DNA of 64,000 nt, taken from contig NZ_LROZ01000012.1 of NCBI RefSeq assembly GCF_001549985.1, positions 50,584-114,583 of the forward strand. The letters run 5' to 3'. Numbering within the stretch: the first letter of the stretch is position 1; every line of letters begins with the position of its first letter. The DNA comes from Myroides odoratus (GTDB lineage Bacteria > Bacteroidota > Bacteroidia > Flavobacteriales > Flavobacteriaceae). The translations under genes and the position numbers were made by a program. Positions 25,317-34,059 of this stretch are shown piece by piece. Below the pieces are notes generated by a model. The model searched no databases, had not been told where the DNA came from, and was given only the letters and a program-made list of their open reading frames with translations.

Positions 25317-27575
25317 TTACATTCGAGCAAGATGTTTTTTTAGGTACTGACCTGTAACAGAATTAGTGTCTTGTATTAGATCCGTTACGGTACCTGTAAA
25401 GACGATAGTTCCTCCATTTTTTCCTGCACCAGGACCTAAATCAATAATCCAATCTGCTTGAGCAATGACATCTAAGTTGTGTTCAATCACAAGAACGGTA
25501 TTTCCCTGGTCTACGAGATTATTGAGGTAATCCAAAAGTTTTTGTGTATCGCTTGGATGAAGCCCTGTACTAGGTTCATCTAAGACGATGATTTGATTGG
25601 TTTGTTTTAATTCTTTCGCTAATTTAAGGCGTTGTCTTTCCCCGCCAGAAAAAGAATCTAGGCGTTGCCCAAGGGTTAAATAGCCTAAACCCAGTTGGAG
25701 GAGAATAGAAAAGACGGACGTGTAATTAGGCGATTCCTTGAAGAAAATAAGGGCTTCTTCAACGGTCATATTCATAAGGTCTACAATTGACTTTTTGCGG
25801 TAGGTATAGTGTAAAACCGCTGGCTTAAATCCTGACCCTCCGCAAACTTCACAAGGTTGTTCGATATCATCTAAAAAAGCCAAATCAATTTTCTCTGTGC
25901 CCAATCCTTTACAATTTTCACAAGCACCTTCACTATTGCGGCTGAAGTATTTATCCGAAACGGCATTGGCTTTTGCAAATCGCTTTCTTACATCATCCGA
26001 TAAGCCTAAAAAGGTCAGTATATTGGATCGTTGATTAGCGGTAAATGGCGATTGATCAATAATCGTAACTGCTGGATAATAGTGGGGTAGTACCTTGTTT
26101 AGGAGGGTGCTTTTCCCAGACCCTGCCACTCCTGTAACCACGGTTAGTACCTGTTGGGGTATTGCTACGCTTATGTTTTTTAAATTGTGCAAACTCGTTG
26201 GGCCAAGTTGTAAATAGGCCGTTGCTTTTCTTGGCGTCGTATTGCTTGTTGGAGGGGTAGCAAAGTAGCGTCCTGTGGCTCCTGGAGAGGTTGGAAGTGC
26301 TTCAAAAGTTCCCGCATAGCAGATCGTTCCGCCAGCCTTACCTGATTTAGGCCCCATATCAATAACCCAATCCGCTATTCTAATTAAATCAGGATCGTGT
26401 TCTACTACTAGAACCGTATTGCCTTTATCTCGGATTTGCTTGATGATGTTTGCAATATTGTGTAAATCCTTGGGATGTAATCCGATACTGGGTTCATCAA
26501 AAATATAAAGCAAATCAGTGAGGCTGTTGCCTAGATTTCGCACCATTTTAATTCGCTGACTTTCCCCACCTGATAGGGTTTCTGTTCGTCGGTCTAACGT
26601 TAAATACGACAATCCAATAGCAAGTAAGTTTTGAAACTTTTCTTTTAAATCGTCTAAAATAACTTCAAATGTATGAGATGGAAGTGATTGGATGAAATCC
26701 AGTAATTCGTCGATGGACAGGGCTGTAGCATCGGCAATATTCAACTGATTTATCGTACAAGATAAAATCGTTTTGTTTAATCGTTGTCCGTTACAACTAG
26801 GACAGGTTACGGTAGTTGTTACAAGATGTAAATCTTTTTTGCGTCTGCTGTTTTCTTTGGAGTTCTTCTTTAAAAATGTTTGTTCAATTCGCGGAACTAG
26901 CCCTTGGTACTTTACTGTTTTTCCCCATTCTTTGCTGGGATTTAAGGGTTTGTGTGTTGAAGCATATAAAAGCATGTCCCATTCTTCTGGGGTGTAATCG
27001 GCTAACTTTTTATCTGGATCGAAATAACCCGACTGTGTATAACGGGTTAATCTCCATCCTCCTGGTTGAAAGGTCGGAAATAAGATAGCTCCTTGATGTA
27101 GGGATTTGCTTTTATCCAATAGGGCTTCTAGGTTTACTGTTTGAGTAATTCCCAGCCCTTCACAGGTCAAACACATGCCCAGCGGATTATTAAAAGAAAA
27201 AGCGTTGGAGTAACCAACAAAAGGAGTACCCATTCTCGAATATAACAAGCGGAGGGAGGCGTAGATATCTGTAGCTGTCCCAACGGTAGATCGGGCATTA
27301 CCTCCAAGTTTCTTTTGGTTGATTAAGATGGGTACATTTAAGTTTTCTATTTTATCTACATCAGGAATCCCCAAGTGCTGCAATCGATTGCGCGTAAAAC
27401 TGTCTTGTGTCTCATTGAATTGACGTTGAGCCTCGGCTCCAATCGTTTTAAATACCAAAGAAGATTTACCTGATCCAGAAACTCCTGTAAAAACGGTGAT
27501 TTTATTTTTTGGTAGGGTTAAGGATAGGTTCTTGAGGTTATTTTGTCTTGCATTTATGACGCGGATATCTTTCAT
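25317..27575 (-). CDS. UvrA-like ABC ATPase, short (class II/DrrC-like)
   Basis: 752 residues, about 190 shorter than housekeeping UvrA. It has two ABC cassettes: Walker A GVSGSGKSSLVF (about 30-41) with signature LSGGESQRIKMV, and Walker A GVAGSGKSTLLN with signature FSGGERQRLKLA. Zinc-type cysteine pairs are present (CLTCEG, CPSCNG, CENCKG, CEVCGG). The missing length fits class II UvrA paralogues, which lack part of the UvrB-interaction region and are linked to resistance against DNA-binding drugs. Divergent from a MarR regulator, with three operator-like repeats between them. Confidence 0.9.
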   Translation of the reverse strand: MKDIRVINARQNNLKNLSLTLPKNKITVFTGVSGSGKSSLVFKTIGAEAQRQFNETQDSFTRNRLQHLGIPDVDKIENLNVPILINQKKLGGNARSTVGTATDIYASLRLLYSRMGTPFVGYSNAFSFNNPLGMCLTCEGLGITQTVNLEALLDKSKSLHQGAILFPTFQPGGWRLTRYTQSGYFDPDKKLADYTPEEWDMLLYASTHKPLNPSKEWGKTVKYQGLVPRIEQTFLKKNSKENSRRKKDLHLVTTTVTCPSCNGQRLNKTILSCTINQLNIADATALSIDELLDFIQSLPSHTFEVILDDLKEKFQNLLAIGLSYLTLDRRTETLSGGESQRIKMVRNLGNSLTDLLYIFDEPSIGLHPKDLHNIANIIKQIRDKGNTVLVVEHDPDLIRIADWVIDMGPKSGKAGGTICYAGTFEALPTSPGATGRYFATPPTSNTTPRKATAYLQLGPTSLHNLKNISVAIPQQVLTVVTGVAGSGKSTLLNKVLPHYYPAVTIIDQSPFTANQRSNILTFLGLSDDVRKRFAKANAVSDKYFSRNSEGACENCKGLGTEKIDLAFLDDIEQPCEVCGGSGFKPAVLHYTYRKKSIVDLMNMTVEEALIFFKESPNYTSVFSILLQLGLGYLTLGQRLDSFSGGERQRLKLAKELKQTNQIIVLDEPSTGLHPSDTQKLLDYLNNLVDQGNTVLVIEHNLDVIAQADWIIDLGPGAGKNGGTIVFTGTVTDLIQDTNSVTGQYLKKHLARM

Positions 27576-27580
27576 AGCAT

Positions 27581-27666
27581 TTAACCTTGTTAATACTTAA
27601 CAAAGTTAATGATTGTTTTGAAATAGAAAAGAATTGAAGTCTCAAATTAATAGTTAACTTTGTTAA
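27581..27666. promoter_or_regulatory. three TTAAC-N3-GTTAA operators between uvrA-like and marR
   Basis: Near-identical 13-bp palindromes lie at 27581-27593 (TTAACCTTGTTAA), 27597-27609 (TTAACAAAGTTAA) and 27654-27666 (TTAACTTTGTTAA). The third contains a TAACTTTG -7 box for marR (27655-27662), with a TTG at 27634 as its -33. The second contains the same box on the minus strand (27601-27608) for the uvrA-like gene. A bound MarR dimer would cover both promoters. Confidence 0.7.
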
Positions 27667-27689
27667 AGAATAAGGAAAGAAACGAGAGG

Positions 27690-28109
27690 ATGAAACGTAA
27701 CGAAAAAGAATTTTATAATCTTTTTACAGCACTTCAATGTTCTGTATTAGCCAATGCGAGTAAAAGTAGTACACATGGCATTACAGCTACGCATTATACT
27801 ATTTTGGAGTATTTGTATCACAATGATAAAAGTACAGGGAAACAAATAGCCTGTGACTTTCAAATTAGTGCAGCTGCAATCTCTCGACAGATTAAGTTTT
27901 TACTGGAACATAACTTTATTCAACAAACACAGTCTACAACAGATCGTCGAACGTTTTATATGAGCCTAACAAAAAAAGGCAAAGACGTCGTTGCCCATTC
28001 CGAGAGTTTCAGAGCGAGCTTTACTCAAAAGGCATATGAAGTATTAACCAAAGAAGAAATAGAAGTGTTTCAAACACTTTTAGCCAAAATAGTACAATCA
28101 ACAACATAA
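27690..28109 (+). CDS. MarR-family regulator
   Basis: 139 residues from the ATG at 27690, which has a GAGAGG sequence just before it; a TTG 30 bp upstream lies inside the operator and is unlikely. The winged helix is seen as STGKQIACDFQISAAAISRQIKFLLEHNFI, then the wing STTDRRTFYMSLTKKG. MarR proteins are repressors released by small toxic compounds. The stop codon directly abuts the ATG of the S66 peptidase, so they form one operon, divergent from the UvrA-like gene. Confidence 0.9.
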   Translation: MKRNEKEFYNLFTALQCSVLANASKSSTHGITATHYTILEYLYHNDKSTGKQIACDFQISAAAISRQIKFLLEHNFIQQTQSTTDRRTFYMSLTKKGKDVVAHSESFRASFTQKAYEVLTKEEIEVFQTLLAKIVQSTT

Positions 28110-29147
28110 ATGAAAACATTAGTACAACCACAGCGCTTACAAAAAGGAGATACCGTAGCAACGATTTCCTTGTCTTGGGGTGGAGCAGGTGATTTGCCTA
28201 TCCGTTATCAAGCTGGTAAAAATCAGCTTGAAGAACAATTTGGATTGAAGGTTGTTGAAACAACACATGCGTTGCAATCGGCACAATGGATCTATGAACA
28301 CCCAGAAGCAAGGGCTGCTGATTTAATGGAAGCCTTTCAAAATCCTGAGATTAAAGCTATTTTTTCTACTATTGGAGGAGAGGAAAGTATGCGTCTCCTC
28401 AAGTACATTGATTTTGATATTATTCGTCAAAATCCCAAGATTTTTTTGGGATTTTCAGATACAACGGTAACGCATTTCATGTGTTTAAAAGCGGGATTAA
28501 GTTCGTTTTATGGAACTTCAGTTTTAGTTGGCTTTGCAGAAAATGGTGGTATGCATGCGTATCAAATAGAAGATATCAAACGCACGCTTTTTAGTACAGC
28601 GCCTATAGGAGAATTAAAACCCAATAAGGCAGGATGGACCACAGAATTTTTAGATTGGTTTGATCCTTCTTTGCAACCGATAAAGAGAACACTTACCCCT
28701 AGTGAAGGATGGGATTTTGCAAGAGGGAAAGGGAAAGTACAAGGTCCTTTGATTGGAGGGTGTATGGAAGTCCTAGAATTAATAAAGGGAACGATACTAT
28801 GGCCAGAATTGGAGGTATGGAAAGGGGCTATTTTATTTTTAGAAACCTCAGAAGAAAAACCAGCGCCTTTTTTTATCAGGCATTGGTTGCGCGGGTATGC
28901 AGCTATGGGGATTTTAGAGGTAATACACGGTTTGATTATTGGGCGACCGTATGATAATCTGTATGCTGCGGAATATAAACAAGCGATTTTGCAAGTATTA
29001 GATGAAGAGGGATTGGGAGGTTTACCTGTAATTATGCAAATGGACTTTGGTCATACTTGTCCAACATTTACCTTGCCATATGGGCGATTGGCAGAAATTG
29101 ATGTGGAAGCAAAGCGCTTTGCTATTTTAGAGGCTGGTGTGCAATAA
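28110..29147 (+). CDS. S66 peptidase, LD-carboxypeptidase/MccF-like
   Basis: 345 residues. Family markers are LQKGDTVATISLSWGG at the start, the nucleophile region GFSDTTVTHFM, and the catalytic-His segment MDFGHTCPTFTLPYG near the end. The length and the acidic C-terminal segments fit the MccF-like subgroup, which cleaves processed microcin C and related aminoacyl-nucleotides, better than the cell-wall recycling LdcA group (about 300 residues). No signal peptide, so cytosolic. Co-transcribed with marR (no gap), opposite a drug-type UvrA paralogue, which favours a resistance role. Confidence 0.85.
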   Translation: MKTLVQPQRLQKGDTVATISLSWGGAGDLPIRYQAGKNQLEEQFGLKVVETTHALQSAQWIYEHPEARAADLMEAFQNPEIKAIFSTIGGEESMRLLKYIDFDIIRQNPKIFLGFSDTTVTHFMCLKAGLSSFYGTSVLVGFAENGGMHAYQIEDIKRTLFSTAPIGELKPNKAGWTTEFLDWFDPSLQPIKRTLTPSEGWDFARGKGKVQGPLIGGCMEVLELIKGTILWPELEVWKGAILFLETSEEKPAPFFIRHWLRGYAAMGILEVIHGLIIGRPYDNLYAAEYKQAILQVLDEEGLGGLPVIMQMDFGHTCPTFTLPYGRLAEIDVEAKRFAILEAGVQ

Positions 29148-29316
29148 GAAGGAGAATGTAAAGAAGTCTTTTTGTTTGTAGTAAGATGATTCTTAACACA
29201 ATAAAATCACATAAACCCTAGATTTTTTGTATCTTAGTTCATTCAGCTATTCGTTTATTCTTCTTGATTGAAAAGAAAGTACAAGCATAAAAATTTGAAC
29301 TTCTGTTCAGGTAAAT

Positions 29317-29348
29317 AAAAAACCGATTAGTTCACTAATCGGTTTTTT
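29317..29348 (+). terminator. terminator after the S66 peptidase
   Basis: A perfect 15-bp stem AAAAAACCGATTAGT / ACTAATCGGTTTTTT with a 2-nt loop. It lies 170 bp after the stop codon. Confidence 0.85.
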
Positions 29349-29405
29349 CAATTATACGGTAAAATAGTTTGTAAAAGTATTCATCCAATTTAAAATCGCA
29401 ATAAA

Positions 29406-29960
29406 ATGAAAAAAGCATTGTTAATCGTTGATATTCAAAATGATTATTTTGAGCAAGGAGCATGGGAATTAGTGGGAGCCACAGCAGCAAGCTTACAAGC
29501 ACAGAAAGTACTCCAACATTTTAGAAAAGAGGATTTACCCATTATTCACATTCAACATGTTGCCGTTGGTGAGGGACTGCCATTTTTTAAACCTAATACA
29601 CAAGGCGTTGAAATACACGATCATGTAAAGCCTATAGCATCGGAAATGGTCATTGTCAAGCATTATCCGAATAGTTTCAAAGAGACTGCCTTGTTGGAAT
29701 ATTTGAAAGAAAATAAAATTACCTCTTTAGTTATCATGGGAATGATGACCCACATGTGTATTGATGCAACTACGCGAGCAGCAAAGGATTTCGGTTTTGA
29801 CTGTACGGTTATTTCGGATGCTTGTGCATCAAGAGATTTGGAGCTGCAAGGAAAGACAGTAAAGGCCTTGGATGTTCATACCGCCTTTTTATCGGCCTTG
29901 GGATTTGCTTATGCCGATGTTGTACCTGCTGATGTATATTTGACTTCCACTAGGCAATAA
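29406..29960 (+). CDS. isochorismatase-family cysteine hydrolase
   Basis: 184 residues. The catalytic triad of the family is visible as Asp9 (LIVDIQNDYF), Lys85 (VIVKHYPNSF) and Cys118 (GMMTHMCIDATTRAAKDFGF). Members hydrolyse amides such as nicotinamide, ureidoacrylate or N-carbamoyl compounds; the exact substrate cannot be told from sequence. Single gene flanked by terminators on both sides, with a short AT-rich promoter region. Confidence 0.9.
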   Translation: MKKALLIVDIQNDYFEQGAWELVGATAASLQAQKVLQHFRKEDLPIIHIQHVAVGEGLPFFKPNTQGVEIHDHVKPIASEMVIVKHYPNSFKETALLEYLKENKITSLVIMGMMTHMCIDATTRAAKDFGFDCTVISDACASRDLELQGKTVKALDVHTAFLSALGFAYADVVPADVYLTSTRQ

Positions 29961-29967
29961 GAAATTT

Positions 29968-30002
29968 TTAAAAGCATCTTTACACTTAAAGATGCTTTTT
30001 TA
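29968..30002 (+). terminator. terminator after the isochorismatase
   Basis: The stem AAAAGCATCTTT / AAAGATGCTTTT is followed by TTTATT, 8 bp after the stop codon. Confidence 0.85.
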
Positions 30003-30294
30003 TTATGATAGAAGTACCATGCTGTATGGGTTTTGATTTTCAATGGCTCTTATTTCATCCTTCGATGTATAGTCTTAAAGTTCCTTAAATTGACACACCA
30101 TACGCGCTCTTTTTGTCCTTCTACTTAAAATCAATATGAATTTGATTGTAAACTGTAATTAATATTTTATTATTTATTTTTAATCTGTAATTTTATGGTT
30201 AAATAATTGATTATTTTATTTTTGGATCAGTCTAGTAATAAATCGGATTTTCTATTGTTAGAATAGAAAGGAGGATTAAAAACCAGTTAAACCT
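30003..30294. other. AT-rich promoter region
   Basis: No gene. A TATTTTTG -7-like box lies near 30215, about 70 bp before the FMN protein start. The rest is AT-rich with nothing recognisable. Confidence 0.35.
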
Positions 30295-31902
30295 ATGCGT
30301 AAACAATTCGTCGTTTTTTCAACATTACTTTTAATTGTAATGCTTCTACTTTCTATATTTTTAAATAAGAATTGGAGCATCTTTTTTGTAATTGTTCTCT
30401 TTTTTGTGATTATGGGGTATCAGGATATGTACCAAAAGAAACATACACTGAGGCGTATTTATCCAATTTTTGGCCGACTTCGCTATGTGATGGAAGAACT
30501 TCGACCTAAGATGTATCAATATTTTATTGAATCAGATACGGATGGTAAACCGATTAGTCGTATCGACCGCGCAACAATCTATCAACGAGCTAAAAAAGAA
30601 TTGGAAACAGTTCCGTTTGGAACGCAACTAGACGTTTATGCGGAGGGATACGAGTGGATGTGTCATTCCATTGCGCCAAAAGCATTTGACAAACTAGATC
30701 ACAATCCTCGCGTACTGTTTGGTAATAAGGACTGTAAACAGCCGTATTCGGCTAGTATTCTCAATATTTCAGCCATGAGTTTTGGTTCTTTAAGTGCACA
30801 AGCAGTAGAAGCGATGAATGGTGGTGCAAAATTGGGGAATTTTGCACATAATACTGGAGAAGGAGGGATTAGCCCTTACCATTTGAAAGGGGGAGGAGAT
30901 TTAATTTGGCAAATTGGTACGGGATATTTTGGATGTAGAGATGAAAAGGGAAAATTTGATCCAGCTTTATTTGCTGAGAAAGCAAAACTACCTAATGTTA
31001 AGATGATCGAGTTGAAGATTTCACAAGGGGCCAAACCTGGACATGGAGGAATACTTCCCGCATCTAAAAATACAGTGGAAATTGCGCAAATCAGACACGT
31101 GACACCTCATACTATTGTGGCTTCCCCACCGTATCACTCGGCTTTTAATTCTCCATTAGAATTGGTTGAGTTTATTAAAGAATTGCGAAACTTATCAGAA
31201 GGTAAGCCCATTGGGTTTAAACTGTGTATTGGCCACAAAGCAGAGTTTATCTCTATTTGTAAGGCGATGGTTCACTTAGATACTTATCCTGATTTCATCA
31301 CAGTAGATGGTGGAGAAGGAGGAACAGGAGCTGCTCCCCAAGAGTTTTCGAATTATATTGGAGCACCAATGTTAGATGGATTAGCTTTTGTGCATAATAT
31401 TTTAACTGGAATGGGAATTCGCCAGCACATTAAGATTATTGCTTCTGGAAAAGTAACTTCTTCGTTTCATATTGCGCGTGCTATGGCTTTAGGAGCAGAT
31501 ACATGTAATTCCGCTCGAGCAATGATGATCGCTGTGGGATGTATTCAAGCCCTTTTATGTAACACCAACCGTTGTCCTACAGGAATTGCTACGCAAGACC
31601 CTAAGCTGACCATCGGCTTGGACGTTGCTGATAAAAAAGTCCGCATGGCAAATTACCATAAGGGAACGATTGAGAGCTTTGTTGAATTATTAGGAGCTTC
31701 GGGACTGGATGATATGAAAAACATTACGCGTACCCATATTTATAGACGTGTATCATTGAACGATATGTTGACGTATGAAGAAATTTTTCCGTCTCTAAAA
31801 GTAGGGTCTTTACTAGAAGGGAACATACCCGATCGATACAAACAAGATTTTGAATATGCAAATATGAACCGATGGGGGATTTCAAATGAAAACCAAGCCT
31901 AA
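30295..31902 (+). CDS. FMN-binding glutamate-synthase-like protein, membrane-anchored
   Basis: 535 residues. Two N-terminal membrane segments (about 7-24 and 27-42) precede a glutamate-synthase-type FMN barrel: LNISAMSFGSLSAQAVEAMN, then NTGEGGISPYHLKGGGDLIW, KISQGAKPGHGGILPASK, and ITVDGGEGGTGAAPQEFSN. The cysteine cluster near CNTNRCPTG resembles the 3Fe-4S region of GltB. It lacks the amidotransferase domain, so it is not a full glutamate synthase; the natural reaction of these stand-alone proteins is unsettled. Its stop codon lies inside a palindromic hairpin. Confidence 0.88.
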   Translation: MRKQFVVFSTLLLIVMLLLSIFLNKNWSIFFVIVLFFVIMGYQDMYQKKHTLRRIYPIFGRLRYVMEELRPKMYQYFIESDTDGKPISRIDRATIYQRAKKELETVPFGTQLDVYAEGYEWMCHSIAPKAFDKLDHNPRVLFGNKDCKQPYSASILNISAMSFGSLSAQAVEAMNGGAKLGNFAHNTGEGGISPYHLKGGGDLIWQIGTGYFGCRDEKGKFDPALFAEKAKLPNVKMIELKISQGAKPGHGGILPASKNTVEIAQIRHVTPHTIVASPPYHSAFNSPLELVEFIKELRNLSEGKPIGFKLCIGHKAEFISICKAMVHLDTYPDFITVDGGEGGTGAAPQEFSNYIGAPMLDGLAFVHNILTGMGIRQHIKIIASGKVTSSFHIARAMALGADTCNSARAMMIAVGCIQALLCNTNRCPTGIATQDPKLTIGLDVADKKVRMANYHKGTIESFVELLGASGLDDMKNITRTHIYRRVSLNDMLTYEEIFPSLKVGSLLEGNIPDRYKQDFEYANMNRWGISNENQA

Positions 31903-31914
31903 TTAGGCTTGGTT
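31891..31914 (+). terminator. palindromic hairpin containing the stop codon
   Basis: A perfect 24-bp palindrome with arm AACCAAGCCTAA; the TAA stop (31900-31902) is at its centre. Only a short T-rich stretch follows, and a second hairpin with a T-run comes 20 bp later. Confidence 0.6.
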
Positions 31915-31933
31915 CTTGAATCCGCTTCAAAAC

Positions 31934-31974
31934 AAAAATCCGTGCCTAGTTAACTAACTAGGGATGGATTTTTT
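31934..31974 (+). terminator. second hairpin with T-run
   Basis: AAAAATCC and CCTAGTTA pair with TAACTAGG and GGATTTTT across a symmetrical 3-nt internal loop; TTTTTT ends it. Confidence 0.75.
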
Positions 31975-31985
31975 GTTTAATAGAA

Positions 31986-32022
31986 TAAAAAAAGGCTGTC
32001 TCCTTCTTTTGAGACAACCTTT
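31986..32022 (-). terminator. terminator of the NTF2-like gene
   Basis: AAAGGCTGTCTC pairs with GAGACAACCTTT (one mismatch). On the minus strand it is followed by a T-run (A-run at 31987-31993). Confidence 0.75.
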
Positions 32023-32037
32023 AAAAGTTGCTTTGGA

Positions 32038-32472
32038 TTATTTGGTCTGATATAAAGGAGTAATATCCATATAAATTAATGTTTGACTAATTTTATTGTT
32101 TTTGATTATAAAGATATCTGTGACAGGAAGTGTAATCTTACTGCCATCTAATCTGATATAAGTAACTTCCATCTGCGCGACAATAGAGCCAGGTTCTACC
32201 CAAGTTTTTAAAATAGTATGTTTTGTGCTTTTAACAGAGGAAAAAAAATCTGTTTGCGCTTTAAATACTTCTTTTTTACCTGTTGCAGGTGGAAAGTTAC
32301 CAAATTTAAAAACAGAGTCGTCCGTTATTATTTTAGCAAACAACATTGGATCTCCACTATCAATAGCACTTATAATTGTTTCTATTTCAATTTGTTTTGG
32401 GGCTTTTTTACTCTGTGCGACAACTAGAGATCCAATCATAATCATCGTCAATACAATACATAGTTTTTTCAT
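32038..32472 (-). CDS. secreted NTF2-like (SnoaL-type) protein
   Basis: 144 residues from MKKLCIVLTMIMIGSLVVAQ, a signal peptide likely cleaved after VVAQ or near it. The mature part fits the NTF2-like cone fold used by SnoaL/DUF4440 proteins: ISAIDSGDPMLFAKIITDDS, then VAQMEVTYIRLDGSKITLPV and IFIIKNNKISQTLIYMD. No catalytic residue can be assigned. An upstream ATG at 32493 would add seven residues before the signal. Probably periplasmic. The next minus-strand gene upstream is 147 bp away. Confidence 0.75.
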   Translation of the reverse strand: MKKLCIVLTMIMIGSLVVAQSKKAPKQIEIETIISAIDSGDPMLFAKIITDDSVFKFGNFPPATGKKEVFKAQTDFFSSVKSTKHTILKTWVEPGSIVAQMEVTYIRLDGSKITLPVTDIFIIKNNKISQTLIYMDITPLYQTK

Positions 32473-32618
32473 AATGTTAAATTTAAAATACAAAGTTATC
32501 CTTCGTTGTTGAGTTAATTATTGAACTAATGCAAGAAATGAAACGAAGAGATTTTTATAGTGGCTTTCGTAAATTTCATTCTTGTTTCATGTATTTGTGT
32601 AATGAAAACGCTATTAAA

Positions 32619-33284
32619 TTAGAATAACGTAGTCCCGACAAATACTCCTATATTTTGTTTATAGGTTGCTTTTGGGCCATAAAAATCTAAATTAGCACCA
32701 ATACCCATTTTTACTTTTTTATACGTAACGCCTATTCGTAAATCAATATAGCTTCTATCGTGTGCTTTATGATTCAAATCATAGTTGTATAAGCCTTGGA
32801 CTCTTCCATAAAAACGTAAATTTTCGGTTAGGCTTGGAAAGTATTCAAAGATTAGGACATTTTCTATATTGTGATTTTCAATAAGATCGACTCTAGGCAT
32901 ATTAACTAATACAAAATCTTTACCCAGGAGCGTGTGACTTAATCCAATCGTGGGTCTTGTTCCTATTATGTTGTTGGTCCACATACCTCCATGAATCGAT
33001 ACTCCTTTCAAAAGCTCATACGAAACTGTTGCCAATACCATTGTCTCATTTTTGTCTTTATTATTGTCATAAGTATTCAACAGGTCAACAGCACTAAAAA
33101 ATCCCCATCTACTTTGAGCAACTATTTTCTTGTTGACTGTCATTTTCAGGTTAACAGCTTCTGTTGTAAATAGCGCTTCTATTGGAATAGGTGTTGTTGA
33201 AAGTTCACTGTTTGCTTGTTTTTCTTGTGCAAAAGAAGAAGATACCAAACAAAGAAAAATCAAAATAGGTATACTAAATCTCAT
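32619..33284 (-). CDS. predicted outer-membrane beta-barrel protein
   Basis: 221 residues. The signal peptide is MRFSIPILIFLCLVSSSFAQ. The mature chain has alternating hydrophobic strands (ETMVLATVSYELLKGVSIHG; RSYIDLRIGVTYKKVKMGIG) and a terminal Phe (VFVGTTLF), as in outer-membrane barrels. The family is not recognised. It is divergent from a Crp-like regulator 96 bp away, which may control it. Confidence 0.65.
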   Translation of the reverse strand: MRFSIPILIFLCLVSSSFAQEKQANSELSTTPIPIEALFTTEAVNLKMTVNKKIVAQSRWGFFSAVDLLNTYDNNKDKNETMVLATVSYELLKGVSIHGGMWTNNIIGTRPTIGLSHTLLGKDFVLVNMPRVDLIENHNIENVLIFEYFPSLTENLRFYGRVQGLYNYDLNHKAHDRSYIDLRIGVTYKKVKMGIGANLDFYGPKATYKQNIGVFVGTTLF

Positions 33285-33380
33285 TGTGTATAGTTTTAGT
33301 TAGATGTATTGCTCAAAGTTCTAGCTTAAGTAGTGAAAAAATATTAAATTAGTTTAATAAATTATACTTTGTTTTGCATT

Positions 33381-33953
33381 ATGGGTCAATTTTTGAATTA
33401 TATAAATAAATATACATTACTTCAAGATGAGGAAGCTGAGCAGATTTTGTCCTACTTTGAGACAGAAGAAATAAAAAAAAATGAATTTATTTTAGAGCAA
33501 GGAGAGATATGTAGATACAATTATTTTGTTCTTAAAGGGTGTTTGAGAATTTATATTTTCAACGATGCAGGAAAGGAACAGATCCTACATTTCGCTATTG
33601 AGAATTGGTGGATTTCGGATTTATCTAGCTATTTTAACCAAACAAAATCGCGCTGTTATATACAGGCTTTGGAAAATTCTCAAGTGATTAAAATTAGTTA
33701 TCAGAATTACAATCAATTAGTAGTTGAAAATCAAAATTTCAGTCAATTCATGAGAATCATATTTCAACAATCGTTTACTAATCTACAGGAGCACTTTGTT
33801 GATACATTAAATAGAAATGGAAAAGCTCGATATTTAGATTTTATTCAAAAACATCCAAATTTGGTTCAACGAGTTTCCCAGTATATGATTGCTTCCTATT
33901 TGGGATTAACACCTGAATTTATCAGTAAAGTAAGAAAGAAAATAGTTCAGTAA
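33381..33953 (+). CDS. Crp/Fnr-family regulator
   Basis: 190 residues from the ATG at 33381; an upstream TTG at 33369 is unlikely. The sensor domain has FILEQGEICRYNYFVLKGCL and the hinge WWISDLSSYFNQTKSRCYIQ; the C-terminal winged helix has VSQYMIASYLGLTPEFISKVRKK. A Bacteroidota Crp-like protein of unknown ligand. Divergent from the outer-membrane protein gene; just downstream lies the first tRNA-Pro 3'-end repeat. Confidence 0.87.
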   Translation: MGQFLNYINKYTLLQDEEAEQILSYFETEEIKKNEFILEQGEICRYNYFVLKGCLRIYIFNDAGKEQILHFAIENWWISDLSSYFNQTKSRCYIQALENSQVIKISYQNYNQLVVENQNFSQFMRIIFQQSFTNLQEHFVDTLNRNGKARYLDFIQKHPNLVQRVSQYMIASYLGLTPEFISKVRKKIVQ

Positions 33954-33980
33954 TTTCTTATGTATAGTAATAGGATAGAG

Positions 33981-34059
33981 GTAAAACCAAAAAATCCATA
34001 AATAGTTACGCTTTACGGATTTTTTTGGTCTTTTAAGTCGGGATGGCAGGATTCGAACC
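33981..34059. repeat. tRNA-Pro 3'-end direct repeat R1 (att-like, degraded)
   Basis: A 79-bp copy of the terminator plus tRNA-Pro 3' end found at 41656 and 42364. It ends with GTCGGGATGGCAGGATTC then GAACC, the T-arm and acceptor 3' strand of tRNA-Pro seen from the minus strand. It has a handful of substitutions, and its terminator stem is decayed (ATCCATAAAT on one side). It is not a tRNA gene. A likely old attachment site. Confidence 0.8.

Noticed and set aside
33981..34059. R1 (and R2) as further tRNA-Pro genes
   Set aside because: Only the 3' end of the tRNA is present; the anticodon and D arms are missing.
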